A program made the translations under genes and the position numbers. From NCBI RefSeq assembly GCF_001039355.2, contig NW_019775416.1, positions 157,883 to 189,526 of the forward strand: a stretch of DNA of 31,644 nucleotides, read 5' to 3'. Numbering within the stretch: the stretch's first letter is position 1; every line of letters starts with the position of its first letter. This document shows positions 24,501 through 28,199 of the stretch, piece after piece. The notes below the pieces were generated by a model. It was not told the origin of the DNA. It was given only the letters and a program-made list of their open reading frames with translations, and ran no database searches. The DNA is from Lingula anatina. Taxonomy: Eukaryota; Brachiopoda; Lingulata; Lingulida; Lingulidae.

Positions 24501-25154
24501 CTGGTCGGTGATTTTTCTGCACTCACCCCAAATCGCTACAATGGTGGCAGCGGTGTTGCGAGATAGGACTCGCGTCTTTCGGCATTTGGGAGGGAGGAGT
24601 GGTAGTGCCAGGGGCAGGTAGAACCGACCGGGTAGCTCAGTAGGTAAGAACACTCGCCCTGTAAGCGAGGGGTCCCGGGTTCGATTCCTGGTCTGGTCGG
24701 TGATTTTTCTGCACTCACCCCAAATCGCTACAAAATTTCATTATTAATGTCTCTTCAATGATGTGAAGCACCTGCTGTGCTGAGTAATATAGAACGGTAA
24801 TAGCCATAGCAATCGAGATCACTAATATTAAAAAGTATTCCACTCAAAAATGAACTTTTGATGTAAGTACAGTATATCACAATTAAATGAAAACAATAAA
24901 CAATCTAAGGAATCCTAATCGGCAATCGGCTTTATCAATGAGTCGTTTCTTTAAAAAGAAGCCGACATTTTCCCAGGGCAATTTCTAACCAGTTTTCAAC
25001 CAATCAACAGCGGTAAGAACTAAAGTAAACATCTAGATATAAAAAAAACAGTTTATTTTACCTCTTTTTGTCTGTGTTCTTGTGGATAGACATCTGGAGG
25101 ACCCAAACGCGGCTTTTTAAGCGACCTATTATCTTGACTCGGGAAGGCCGCCAT
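127..25154 (-). CDS. MED12: MED12, Mediator complex subunit 12 (5' half, 21 exons; gene continues beyond base 1)
   Basis: Spliced gene on the minus strand, start codon at 25154, running off the left edge. Joining exons 1-21 with GT-AG introns gives about 1070 codons with matching phase at every junction. MED12 is a nuclear subunit of the Mediator kinase module (CDK8, Cyclin C, MED12, MED13); its N-terminus activates the kinase. Seen here: N-terminal Med12 domain (about residues 1-70), the Med12-LCEWAV region including LLCEWAVS in exon 12, and blocks matching human MED12 up to NRYSFVCNA in exon 21. Human MED12 is about 2180 residues, so roughly half is present; the C-terminal PQL and glutamine-rich parts are absent. 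Exons 15, 16, 19 and 20 occur twice in the assembly, probably artefactually. Individual exons follow. I recognise the family from recalled conserved blocks, not from a search. Confidence 0.95.
238..578. other. Intron between exons 21 and 20
   Basis: AT-rich intron with a short (AT)n at 377-390. It contains a run of related ACATGTG/CACATGT words at 515-552. No other feature seen. Confidence 0.8.
579..709 (-). CDS. MED12: MED12 exon 20, second assembly copy, contiguous with exon 21
   Basis: 131 nt with acceptor TTCACAG and donor GTAAGT; protein identical to the 1832-1962 copy. This copy is on the same contig as exon 21, so in the true locus it is probably the one spliced to it, with 1832-1962 its overlap or haplotype equivalent. 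Confidence 0.87.
1084..1192 (-). CDS. MED12: MED12 exon 19, second assembly copy
   Basis: Same splice sites and protein as 2337-2445; the two differences found are synonymous (Asp GAC/GAT, Ala GCG/GCA). Joining both copies shifts the frame and gives TAA after eight codons, so they cannot both be included. Lies in the left contig (1-1512) that appears to overlap the next one. Confidence 0.85.
1513..1643. repeat. Single N, poly-A tracts and (AT)n at a contig start
   Basis: N at 1513, A-runs to about 1597 interrupted by TTAGTTTG, then about 46 bases of (AT)n. Open frames through it (poly-Phe, Ile-Tyr repeats) are low-complexity artefacts. Confidence 0.85.
1832..1962 (-). CDS. MED12: MED12 exon 20, first copy (residues 991-1034)
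   Basis: 43 codons plus two bases. Contains [20 protein letters not shown] and [17 protein letters not shown], matching human [20 protein letters not shown] and SNMRWAPEFMIDTLENP. Acceptor TTCACAG, donor GTAAGT. Differs from 579-709 by one synonymous base (GGC/GGT). Confidence 0.92.
2337..2445 (-). CDS. MED12: MED12 exon 19, copy adjoining exon 18 (residues 954-990)
   Basis: 109 nt: one base to finish Gly, then 36 codons. Contains [13 protein letters not shown] and [20 protein letters not shown], matching human LCGVVKHGMNRSD and [20 protein letters not shown]. Acceptor ATTACAG, donor GTAAGA. A second copy lies at 1084-1192. Confidence 0.93.
2446..2817. other. Intron between exons 19 and 18
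   Basis: AT-rich intron; the duplicated block ends at 2773 within it. Nothing else seen. Confidence 0.8.
2818..2984 (-). CDS. MED12: MED12 exon 18 (residues 899-953)
   Basis: 55 codons plus two bases. Contains [20 protein letters not shown] then CLLV, matching human [20 protein letters not shown] and CLIL, and ends in FEG, completed by exon 19. Acceptor ATCTTAG, donor GTGAGT. Confidence 0.94.
3125..3675 (-). CDS. MED12: MED12 exon 17 (residues 715-898)
   Basis: 551 nt, the largest exon here: two bases finish the split Ala codon, then 183 codons. Contains [54 protein letters not shown] and [20 protein letters not shown], matching human [54 protein letters not shown] and [20 protein letters not shown]. 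A lysine-rich run ([11 protein letters not shown], about residue 807) lies where human also has a basic linker. Acceptor TCTTCAG, donor GTAGGA. Confidence 0.95.
3761..3967. repeat. 207-bp segment present three times, copy 1 (contig end)
   Basis: Appears identical to 8823-9029 and about 95% like 3990-4193. It ends at the single N at 3968. The identity with 8823-9029 suggests that this contig really continues at 8823, not at 3969. Confidence 0.85.
5080..5159. repeat. 41-bp tandem repeat, two copies
   Basis: Unit begins GACAGAGAGGGTTGACATAG; second copy lacks one TA. The aligned partner near 9915-9958 has only one copy, a length difference of the kind seen between alleles. Confidence 0.85.
7199..7273 (-). 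CDS. MED12: MED12 exon 16, second assembly copy (inferred)
   Basis: Second copy of the 75-nt exon at 12362-12436, with acceptor CTTCTCCCAG and donor GTATAAG. Differs by one synonymous base. Flanking intron differs by several substitutions and small indels, so the exon looks more constrained than its surroundings, though the sample is tiny. Confidence 0.65.
7656..7829. repeat. 58-bp tandem repeat, three copies, with internal hairpin
   Basis: Unit begins GTCTACTTCCAACTGTAGAC, whose ends (GTCTAC/GTAGAC) are inverted repeats; ACAGTAACTGT is a second one. The third copy has TGGAC in place of TAGAC, weakening the first hairpin. Also present in the duplicate block. Confidence 0.85.
8636..8738 (-). 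CDS. MED12: MED12 exon 15, second assembly copy
   Basis: Identical over its 103 bases to 13826-13928, with the same acceptor and donor. Splicing both copies would shift the frame and reach TGA within about 20 codons, so only one can be used. It lies in the block 3969-8821, bounded by single Ns, which I read as an alternative haplotype inserted in the scaffold. Confidence 0.85.
10241..10541. other. About 300-bp segment present in only one block, next to a single N
   Basis: Starts after a poly-C tract and N, and ends at a second poly-C/poly-A tract resembling the first. It is less AT-rich than its surroundings. The partner block has a single C/A tract at 5431-5452 and nothing between. No terminal inverted repeats or coding seen. 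It may be a polymorphic insertion or a misjoined contig end. Confidence 0.6.
12362..12436 (-). CDS. MED12: MED12 exon 16, 75-nt in-frame exon, copy 1 (inferred)
   Basis: 75 nt with acceptor CTTCTCTCAG and donor GTATAAG, phase 1 to 1, exactly fitting exons 15 and 17. Reads [20 protein letters not shown] then VGGAI. I do not recognise a human counterpart; it falls in the variable linker before YATHFPIPQ. Support: correct phase and good splice sites in both assembly copies, and the only coding difference between copies (CAG/CAA, Gln) is synonymous. Since 75 is a multiple of three, it could be an optional cassette. Confidence 0.68.
13826..13928 (-). CDS. MED12: MED12 exon 15, copy adjoining exon 14 (residues 656-689)
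   Basis: 103 nt, phase 0 to 1, acceptor TTTTTAG and donor GTAAAT. Contains [16 protein letters not shown] then DIFAFRDDP, an acidic stretch aligning with human ESMDIDPSSS...DFSLF. An identical second copy lies at 8636-8738. This copy sits next to the 36-bp tandem array and is contiguous with exon 14. Confidence 0.9.
13976..14371. repeat. 36-bp minisatellite, 11 copies, beside the exon 15 acceptor
   Basis: Unit begins ATGATAATCAACTTAGCCTG; nearly perfect until the last copy (GATCTC for GGTCAC). It starts 47 bases upstream, in gene sense, of the exon 15 acceptor. Both strands stay open because 36 is a multiple of three; these are repeat artefacts, not genes. Confidence 0.95.
14372..14785. other. 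Rest of intron between exons 15 and 14
   Basis: AT-rich sequence with A-rich stretches at 14382-14420 and 14720-14732. No other feature seen. Confidence 0.75.
14786..15003 (-). CDS. MED12: MED12 exon 14 (residues 583-655)
   Basis: 218 nt: two bases to finish the split Asp codon, then 72 codons. Contains [20 protein letters not shown] then ISRGDL, matching human [20 protein letters not shown] and ISRGDL. The donor is chosen at GAG followed by GTGGAA, because it fits the phase of exon 15; it is weaker than its neighbours, so the 3' end is less certain. Confidence 0.88.
15303..15426 (-). CDS. MED12: MED12 exon 13 (residues 542-583)
   Basis: 41 codons plus one base. Contains [19 protein letters not shown], matching human APIFQDVLLQFLDTQAPML. 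Donor GTGTGT. Two acceptors six bases apart are possible (TTCAG then CTTCAG), so the start may be 15426 or 15420, a difference of two residues (Leu-Gln). Confidence 0.92.
15427..15787. other. Intron 12 with poly-A, CpG-rich fragment and single N
   Basis: A27 at 15496-15522 is followed by about 80 bases of unusually GC/CpG-rich sequence (starting TGGCGGATGTAAGCAGAGCG) that stops at the single N at 15602; an (AT)n tract follows. The fragment is unlike its surroundings and may be a retro-inserted or misjoined piece. I cannot identify it. Confidence 0.6.
15788..15919 (-). CDS. MED12: MED12 exon 12 (LCEWAV motif, residues 498-541)
   Basis: 44 codons, phase 0 to 0, acceptor TTTCCAG and donor GTAACA. 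Contains [13 protein letters not shown] and [16 protein letters not shown], matching human [13 protein letters not shown] and HRAMVVAKLLEKRQAE. This is the motif that names the Pfam Med12-LCEWAV domain. Confidence 0.96.
16093..16226 (-). CDS. MED12: MED12 exon 11 (residues 453-497)
   Basis: 134 nt: two bases to finish the split Gly codon, then 44 codons. Contains [20 protein letters not shown] and [10 protein letters not shown], matching human [20 protein letters not shown] and SLDSLCNRIF. Acceptor TTTTCAG, donor GTGTGT after CAGGAG. Confidence 0.94.
16227..16720. other. Intron between exons 11 and 10
   Basis: AT-rich overall. 16357-16632 is open on the plus strand for 91 codons and slightly less AT-rich, but I recognise no product and see no splice sites supporting an exon. 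Confidence 0.6.
16721..16820 (-). CDS. MED12: MED12 exon 10 (residues 420-452)
   Basis: 33 codons plus one base. Contains [20 protein letters not shown], matching human [20 protein letters not shown]. Acceptor ACTCCAG, donor GTAGGG. Confidence 0.95.
17000..17261 (-). CDS. MED12: MED12 exon 9 (residues 332-419)
   Basis: 262 nt: one base to finish the split Gly codon, then 87 codons. Contains [29 protein letters not shown] and [16 protein letters not shown], matching human [29 protein letters not shown] and SPLDHLPIAPSNLPMP. Acceptor CTTCCAG, donor GTGACT. The low-complexity proline/serine linker before the conserved block is much shorter than in human. Confidence 0.95.
18005..19403. repeat. 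Three diverged copies of a roughly 140-bp repeat
   Basis: Copies near 18005-18155, 18762-18910 and 19269-19403 share, in order, AATCAAATCAAAAT, a TAATATCTAT-like word, TTTCC, AATCCAA and GTTAGAATTTATGCAGGT. They lie on both sides of the transposase fragment, so may be debris of one element family. Confidence 0.6.
18347..18500 (-). pseudogene. Transposase C-terminal fragment (DDE type, mariner/Tc-like), fossil
   Basis: Reading minus from about 18500 to a stop at 18349-18347 gives [20 protein letters not shown], then [20 protein letters not shown] and CF. The DFFLWGYL...V..NNPQ...EL..AI pattern is typical of the last conserved block of eukaryotic DDE transposases of the mariner/Tc type. Only about 45 codons are recognisable; the remainder of the transposase is missing. 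Family assignment is from recalled motif similarity. Confidence 0.6.
19922..20064 (-). CDS. MED12: MED12 exon 8 (residues 285-332)
   Basis: 47 codons plus two bases. Contains [20 protein letters not shown], matching human FVQSAYLSRRLAYFCT, then KKLAL (human RRLAL). Donor GTAGGT follows GCTAACGG; the split codon becomes GGA with exon 9. The exon-proximal acceptor is at 20065-20066. An 88-bp tandem duplication carries a second acceptor and the exon's first part. Confidence 0.93.
19997..20173. repeat. 88-bp tandem duplication of exon 8 acceptor and first 60 coding bases
   Basis: Copies 19997-20085 and 20086-20173 differ by an indel and one or two bases. The outer copy has its own acceptor (exon edge 20152). 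Splicing there keeps [18 protein letters not shown], then shifts and stops after about 14 codons. Confidence 0.9.
20174..20991. other. Intron 7 with assembly gap
   Basis: AT-rich intron. Bases 20672-20844 are a gap of 173 N. No feature seen on either side. Confidence 0.85.
20992..21102 (-). CDS. MED12: MED12 exon 7 (residues 248-284)
   Basis: 37 codons, phase 0 to 0, acceptor CCCCAG and donor GTTAGT. Reads [20 protein letters not shown] then [15 protein letters not shown], matching human [20 protein letters not shown] and EDELLKLLLPLLL. Confidence 0.95.
21120..21200. repeat. (AAAT)n-like degenerate microsatellite
   Basis: Runs of AAATAAAT and TTAGTAAATAAA in the intron between exons 7 and 6. 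Confidence 0.75.
21558..21752. repeat. 89-bp direct duplication of the exon 6 3' end and donor
   Basis: 21558-21646 repeats 21664-21752 without visible differences, 106 bp apart. The inner copy is the real exon end; the outer is a pseudo-exon end. Bases TTAG precede the outer copy like an acceptor, but the frame would open on ATG TAG. Confidence 0.9.
21685..21869 (-). CDS. MED12: MED12 exon 6 (residues 186-247; duplicated acceptor and 3' end)
   Basis: 185 nt; two bases complete the split Asp codon, then 61 codons to GAG before donor GTAACC. Contains [17 protein letters not shown] and [19 protein letters not shown], matching human EWTQIITKYLWEQLQKM and EVAIRQWDYTEKLAMFMFQ. The 5' end is the exon-proximal acceptor (TCTCCAG); three further copies lie upstream in gene sense at about 72-bp spacing. 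The last 68 nt plus donor are repeated once downstream. Confidence 0.92.
21851..22095. repeat. 72-bp tandem repeat, four copies, carrying the exon 6 acceptor
   Basis: Each copy has the polypyrimidine tract, TCTCCAG (CTGCAG in the outermost) and the first bases of exon 6. Possible exon edges are 21869, 21938, 22010 and 22082. The innermost copy is 3 bp shorter. Using any outer acceptor gives TAA within about 13 codons, so they are decoys or lead to decay. Confidence 0.92.
22261..22380. repeat. 30-bp tandem repeat, four copies, carrying the exon 5 donor
   Basis: Unit in gene sense AAGAAACAGAACATAGACCC then TTCTAGTGGT, perfectly repeated at 30-bp spacing; each boundary gives a GTAAGAAA donor. 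All four donors leave the same phase. Confidence 0.95.
22363..22525 (-). CDS. MED12: MED12 exon 5 (residues 132-185; tandem-duplicated donor)
   Basis: 163 nt: 54 codons plus one base. Contains [11 protein letters not shown] and [17 protein letters not shown], matching human VPIFSKKEEVF and TVPVMRAAWLIKMTCAY. The 3' end given is the first of four donors (GTAAGAAA) in a 30-bp tandem repeat. Later donors end the exon at 22333, 22303 or 22273 and add 10, 20 or 30 residues in frame (unit [10 protein letters not shown]). The exon is preceded by a normal acceptor at 22526-22527. Which donor is used cannot be told from sequence. Confidence 0.92.
22526..22914. other. Intron 4
   Basis: Contains an (ATAATC)-like microsatellite near 22655-22690 and GT-rich sequence at 22752-22790. 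No gene seen. Confidence 0.75.
22915..22998 (-). CDS. MED12: MED12 exon 4 (residues 104-131)
   Basis: 28 codons, phase 0 to 0, acceptor TTTAAG and donor GTAAAA. Reads [18 protein letters not shown] then [10 protein letters not shown], matching human VTARSQSAINTWFTDLAG and TKPLTQLAKK almost residue for residue. Confidence 0.95.
22999..23528. other. Intron 3
   Basis: AT-rich, with an (AT)n tract at 23329-23349. No gene seen. Confidence 0.75.
23529..23636 (-). CDS. MED12: MED12 exon 3 (residues 68-103)
   Basis: 36 codons, phase 0 to 0, acceptor AG before ATTGGC and donor GTAAGT. Contains [10 protein letters not shown] and TKDNFWP, aligning with human SSIIAEKL and QKDNFWL. Part of the N-terminal Med12 domain. 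Confidence 0.93.
23637..23970. other. Intron 2
   Basis: AT-rich; nothing recognised apart from splice sites. Confidence 0.75.
23971..24078 (-). CDS. MED12: MED12 exon 2 (kinase-activating segment, residues 32-67)
   Basis: 36 codons, phase 0 to 0, acceptor TTTCAG and donor GTAAGT. Begins [14 protein letters not shown] and continues to YGSAKHV. In human MED12 the equivalent segment (DELT...VKQGFNN) activates Cyclin C-CDK8, and human L36, Q43 and G44 are tumour mutation hotspots. All three are kept here as L34, Q41 and G42. Size (108 nt) and boundaries resemble human exon 2. Confidence 0.95.
24434..24507 (+). tRNA. tRNA-Thr(UGU)-like core, unit 1, probably non-functional
   Basis: 74 nt folding as a cloverleaf: acceptor GGCCGGG/TCTGGTC with three G-U pairs, D stem GCTC/GAGC, anticodon stem CTCGC/GCGAG, loop CCTGTAA, T stem CCAGG/CCTGG with loop TTCGATT. 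Anticodon TGT indicates Thr. Position 33 is C instead of the near-invariant U, which argues against a working tRNA. TTTTT follows at 24512-24516, a possible pol III terminator. Confidence 0.5.
24626..24699 (+). tRNA. tRNA-Thr(UGU)-like core, unit 2, probably non-functional
   Basis: Same fold as unit 1. The acceptor is better paired (GACCGGG/TCTGGTC), but the D stem has a mismatch (GCTC/GAAC). It shares the C at position 33. T5 follows at 24704-24708. Confidence 0.5.
25062..25154 (-). CDS. MED12: MED12 exon 1 (start codon, residues 1-31)
   Basis: Encodes residues 1-31, beginning MAAF and containing [13 protein letters not shown], which matches the human start MAAF...[13 protein letters not shown]. 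The first ATG in this frame is chosen because MAAF is shared with human. Ends in phase 0 at GAG followed by donor GTAAAA. The human exon 1/2 junction also falls between KQKE and DELT, so this intron position is conserved. Confidence 0.95.
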
Positions 25155-25230
25155 CTTAGTTTATGTTGACTGCTTAGAGAGTATTTCCGGTGACCCGAGT
25201 GCATTCGTGGAGAGTACAAGGTCACGGAGG
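25147..25230 (-). promoter_or_regulatory. MED12 start-proximal promoter motifs (YY1-like, ETS-like)
   Basis: No TATA box was seen. AAGATGGCGGC at 25157-25147 (minus) matches the YY1 consensus and overlaps the start codon, an arrangement common in housekeeping promoters. ACCGGAAAT at 25191-25183 (minus) fits an ETS-family site about 30 bases before the ATG. AAGGTCA at 25218-25224 (plus) resembles a nuclear-receptor half-site. The transcription start is unknown; function is inferred from motifs only. Confidence 0.45.
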
Positions 25231-26959
25231 TACATTACTTCTATTGCTAAACTTCTACTAGGCCAGCAGCTGTGACACAGAAAAGGAGCCTGATACGCCC
25301 AATACACCTTTCAATTAAAATATGAGAACAAAACACTTTATTTAGTACTTTTTATTTTGCTGTTAATAATATTTTAATTAAATAATTTTAAAAAATTAAT
25401 TAAGCTAGATGAGACTGGAAAAGCCGACTCGAGAGCGACTGAAGACCTACATACCAGTAATATTTCAACATCCCACCAAGTATTGAATATGTAGGGCCTA
25501 CAGCTGTACAGTTATATGTAGTACATACCACCAGTTTTATTTTTAATATCAAATGTGATCCTTAATTATTGTGGTATTTTTAAAGTACATTGTATTGAAT
25601 ACCGGAATGGTGGATTAAAAATGGTGGAGGGCGTCACCGCGCACGTATTCCCGCCAACCCCGTAACTTATGTGGCACCCCATGCTTTTTCTCCTTCTAAT
25701 AATAATAATAAAGATCGGCCACAATTTTATAGGAAACAGACCGATGCTTCAGACAAGAAAAGGCTATAGACTCTTCAATATCCTCAGGACTACGCCGGAT
25801 GCGCTAGGTGTGAATCATCTCAACCATGACAGCATATAAATGCACACAGACTGGTGTGGTGTTGAAAGTGTTTGCGATTCCAACCTCGATCTCGCTTTCC
25901 AAAAGTTTTGTTGCTTTTCAAGATGTAGGGCTTAATAAGAGAATAGGCGGATTACAAAGCTATAGACTAAGGTTATAAAAAACGTCCATGCAAAGATTTC
26001 TGAAGGTTGAGGATCGAGGAGCTGTAAGGTGGAAGCATTCATCACAATATCAAATGCTCGATAGGCCTATATAATATACATGTAGGTTAAAATTTTGAAT
26101 GGGGAAGTCAGCTGCATGCCAAGATAAATAATCCATTTTGCCAAAAGACAGTCTGCCCAGTTGCTGTACATGTTTGAAAATAACCTGTGGACTTCAAAAT
26201 AAAATACTTTGTCATTTTACACATTTGTCTGTTAACCAATGAGGGAACAGTGTTCGATTACAAAGACCGTAAATATAACAGGCAAGAAAATCCTTTTTTT
26301 CTGAGAAAATTCTCCACAAAAAGGCCTCGTTTCCATGCGAGTCATTATCAGCAGTGACATTAATCTTGTGTGAGATGGGGGAATCTACAGCGTGTAGCGA
26401 CCCAGTTGAATAGATGAATGGCATTGAAGTGAGGATTAATATTCAGGATATCGAGACCTTACATGGGGAGAGAATGGGATAACACATGAAAGACATCAGA
26501 CTTATTTTCTATCAGATCCTTAAAGAGAATGACGCAGTACAGTAGACAGTGATTATGCCAACATCGCACTCTCCCCCCCCCCCCCCCCGGGGTTGTACAT
26601 GTACGCTGTCCCATTTGAAATAAAGTGCAGAGCATCTATCTTAATCCAGACAGTCCAGACGTAACATGACACTCCCGGGTCTCATTCAATACAGTCGATA
26701 TCAAGGAGGAGACCACATGTTTACCTTGTTTTATATCCAGCGTTCATTCCCTGTTTGAATGAGTTCATTGGCCAGAACTAATTAAGTCTCCGACATGTAC
26801 ATGTACCAGTGAGACGAGGAAGATGACACATTAGGGACATGACACTCTTGTAGACAGTTTCATTTTTACTTTGAGAGAGAGAGAGATCCACAAGATAAAG
26901 ACCTACAGTAGCAAACCCCAGTGAGATTCATGTGTCAACAGCCATATATGTTTTCAGCA

Positions 26960-26997
<38 letters not shown>

Positions 26998-27600
26998 CAA
27001 CATCAACAATAATAATAATCATTATAGTTCTTATTACTATTATTATACTGGTATATGTACCGGTAGATTTCAAGTCCAAGTCCATTGATATTTACTTGTT
27101 TATCAGCAACATTATGTCTTCTGCTCAATGAACCCGGCCCTTTTTTTTCTTCCCAAATTCTGACAGTGTACAAAGATGATTCACAGTAATCAAACACGAT
27201 ACAGATATTGCCTTGGGCAGAATGGTTCTCCTGATATTGCATGTGTATTAGTTCGTCTTTAGATAAAACTCTTGTTTCATATCTCTCTTGTGCAAAACGC
27301 TTACATGTTTGTACCTTAAAACTTAGGGGCATGTTTCATTCAATAAAGGCCTCATAAAACATTCTTGACATAATACATGTACAAATAACGAATTTTTCTG
27401 GTTCCATCCGGGACATCATTCTATCGTACTCCATACTAAACCAAAACCTATATGTACACTTAATTATTTCTGATTTTTTTTCCTACTTAAGCCAAGTGCA
27501 CTGTGTCCTGCATTGTCCACGGTTTAACGTGTAGAAATGCACTGTTTTTTGAGAATTTTTTTTAAATATGAAATCTTACGCTGAGATATTTTTCATCGGT
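25231..27600. other. Upstream flank, proximal part
   Basis: No gene recognised. Contains a C16 tract (26573-26588), a GA run (26874-26885) and (AAT)n at 26961-26993 with a shorter one near 27007. The short open frames here show no recognisable protein. Confidence 0.65.
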
Positions 27601-27614
27601 CATCAAAAAGGAAA

Positions 27615-27797
27615 GAGGGTCGTATTATGGCGCACATGATGCCTCAATCCGTAACTTGAAACACCAACATAACACGAGGGGACCCGGAGATTCTCTACAA
27701 CACGCCCCTCACTGGTCAGCAGAAAGGGAAAGGGGACCAAACGATGCGTACAGATAGCCCTAGATCCGTCTCTTGAAATTCAAACTACACGAGGGGG
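27615..27797. repeat. Ancient direct duplication, about 65 bp, two copies
   Basis: 27615-27680 and 27735-27797 share AAAGGGAAAG-like, GATGC, ATCCGT, CTTGAAA and ACACGAGGGG words in the same order and spacing. Strongly diverged; function unknown. Confidence 0.5.
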
Positions 27798-27911
27798 TAA
27801 TATACAACATGTAGCTCGCAGTAAGGCTTAAGATAAATGTTTGTTGATCGATTCCACATAGACACAGGCGCTGGGAAGGGGGTATTGATTGTGTGGCTTT
27901 TAATAAGGACT

Positions 27912-28170
27912 TGACGTCATTGCCCAGGGGGCATTGCGAACCGCTTTTATCTCAGTTCAAGAAGGGATCGAAGAAATTGGCCTTTCTTTAGTTTGGGGAG
28001 AAACTAAGGTCTCACTTTGGGTGGAGAAAGCAGTAAAAAATATTCTGTCTGAATGTGACAACTGTCGCCCCTTTTACCCGTATAATGATCTACCTCACTG
28101 GGTAATTCTGCATGACTTCCACTGGTGATTTCCTGCTTAGAAAAGAGCTATAACAAAGCGACGTCATCTC
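27912..28170. promoter_or_regulatory. CRE-containing patch upstream of MED12
   Basis: A full palindromic CRE (TGACGTCA, 27912-27919) and a second GACGTCAT near 28161 flank a stretch of higher complexity and lower AT content than its surroundings. A 64-codon open frame (27934-28128) lies inside but is unrecognised. Regulatory function is only a suggestion. Confidence 0.3.
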
Positions 28171-28199
28171 GAGCGAGCTCATCTCAGACCCGTTGTTAT

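Larger units (their letters stand above)
24411..24733 (+). mobile_element. Two tandem tRNA-Thr-like units (tRNA-derived SINE or duplicated tRNA pseudogenes)
   Basis: Two 131-bp units (24411-24541 and 24603-24733), 192 bp apart, nearly identical. Each has a shared 5' piece starting TAGTGCCAGGGGCAGGTAGA, a tRNA-like core, and a shared tail ending AAATCGCTACAA. Each core has a pol III A box (TAGCTCAGTAGG) and a perfect B box (GGTTCGATTCC). They lie in MED12 intron 1 on the strand opposite the gene. Shared flanks on both sides favour a dispersed element over a plain tRNA gene. Confidence 0.72.
24079..25061. other. Intron 1
   Basis: Holds the tRNA-like dimer. Just before it, TTCCGATTTAAGTCGGAA (24372-24389) is an inverted repeat. 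CCAAT occurs at 25000 on the plus strand. Nothing else recognised. Confidence 0.7.

Noticed and set aside
24287-24718. Minus-strand open frames with [13 protein letters not shown]
   Set aside because: They are antisense translations of the tRNA-like units; the repetition follows the element, not a protein family.
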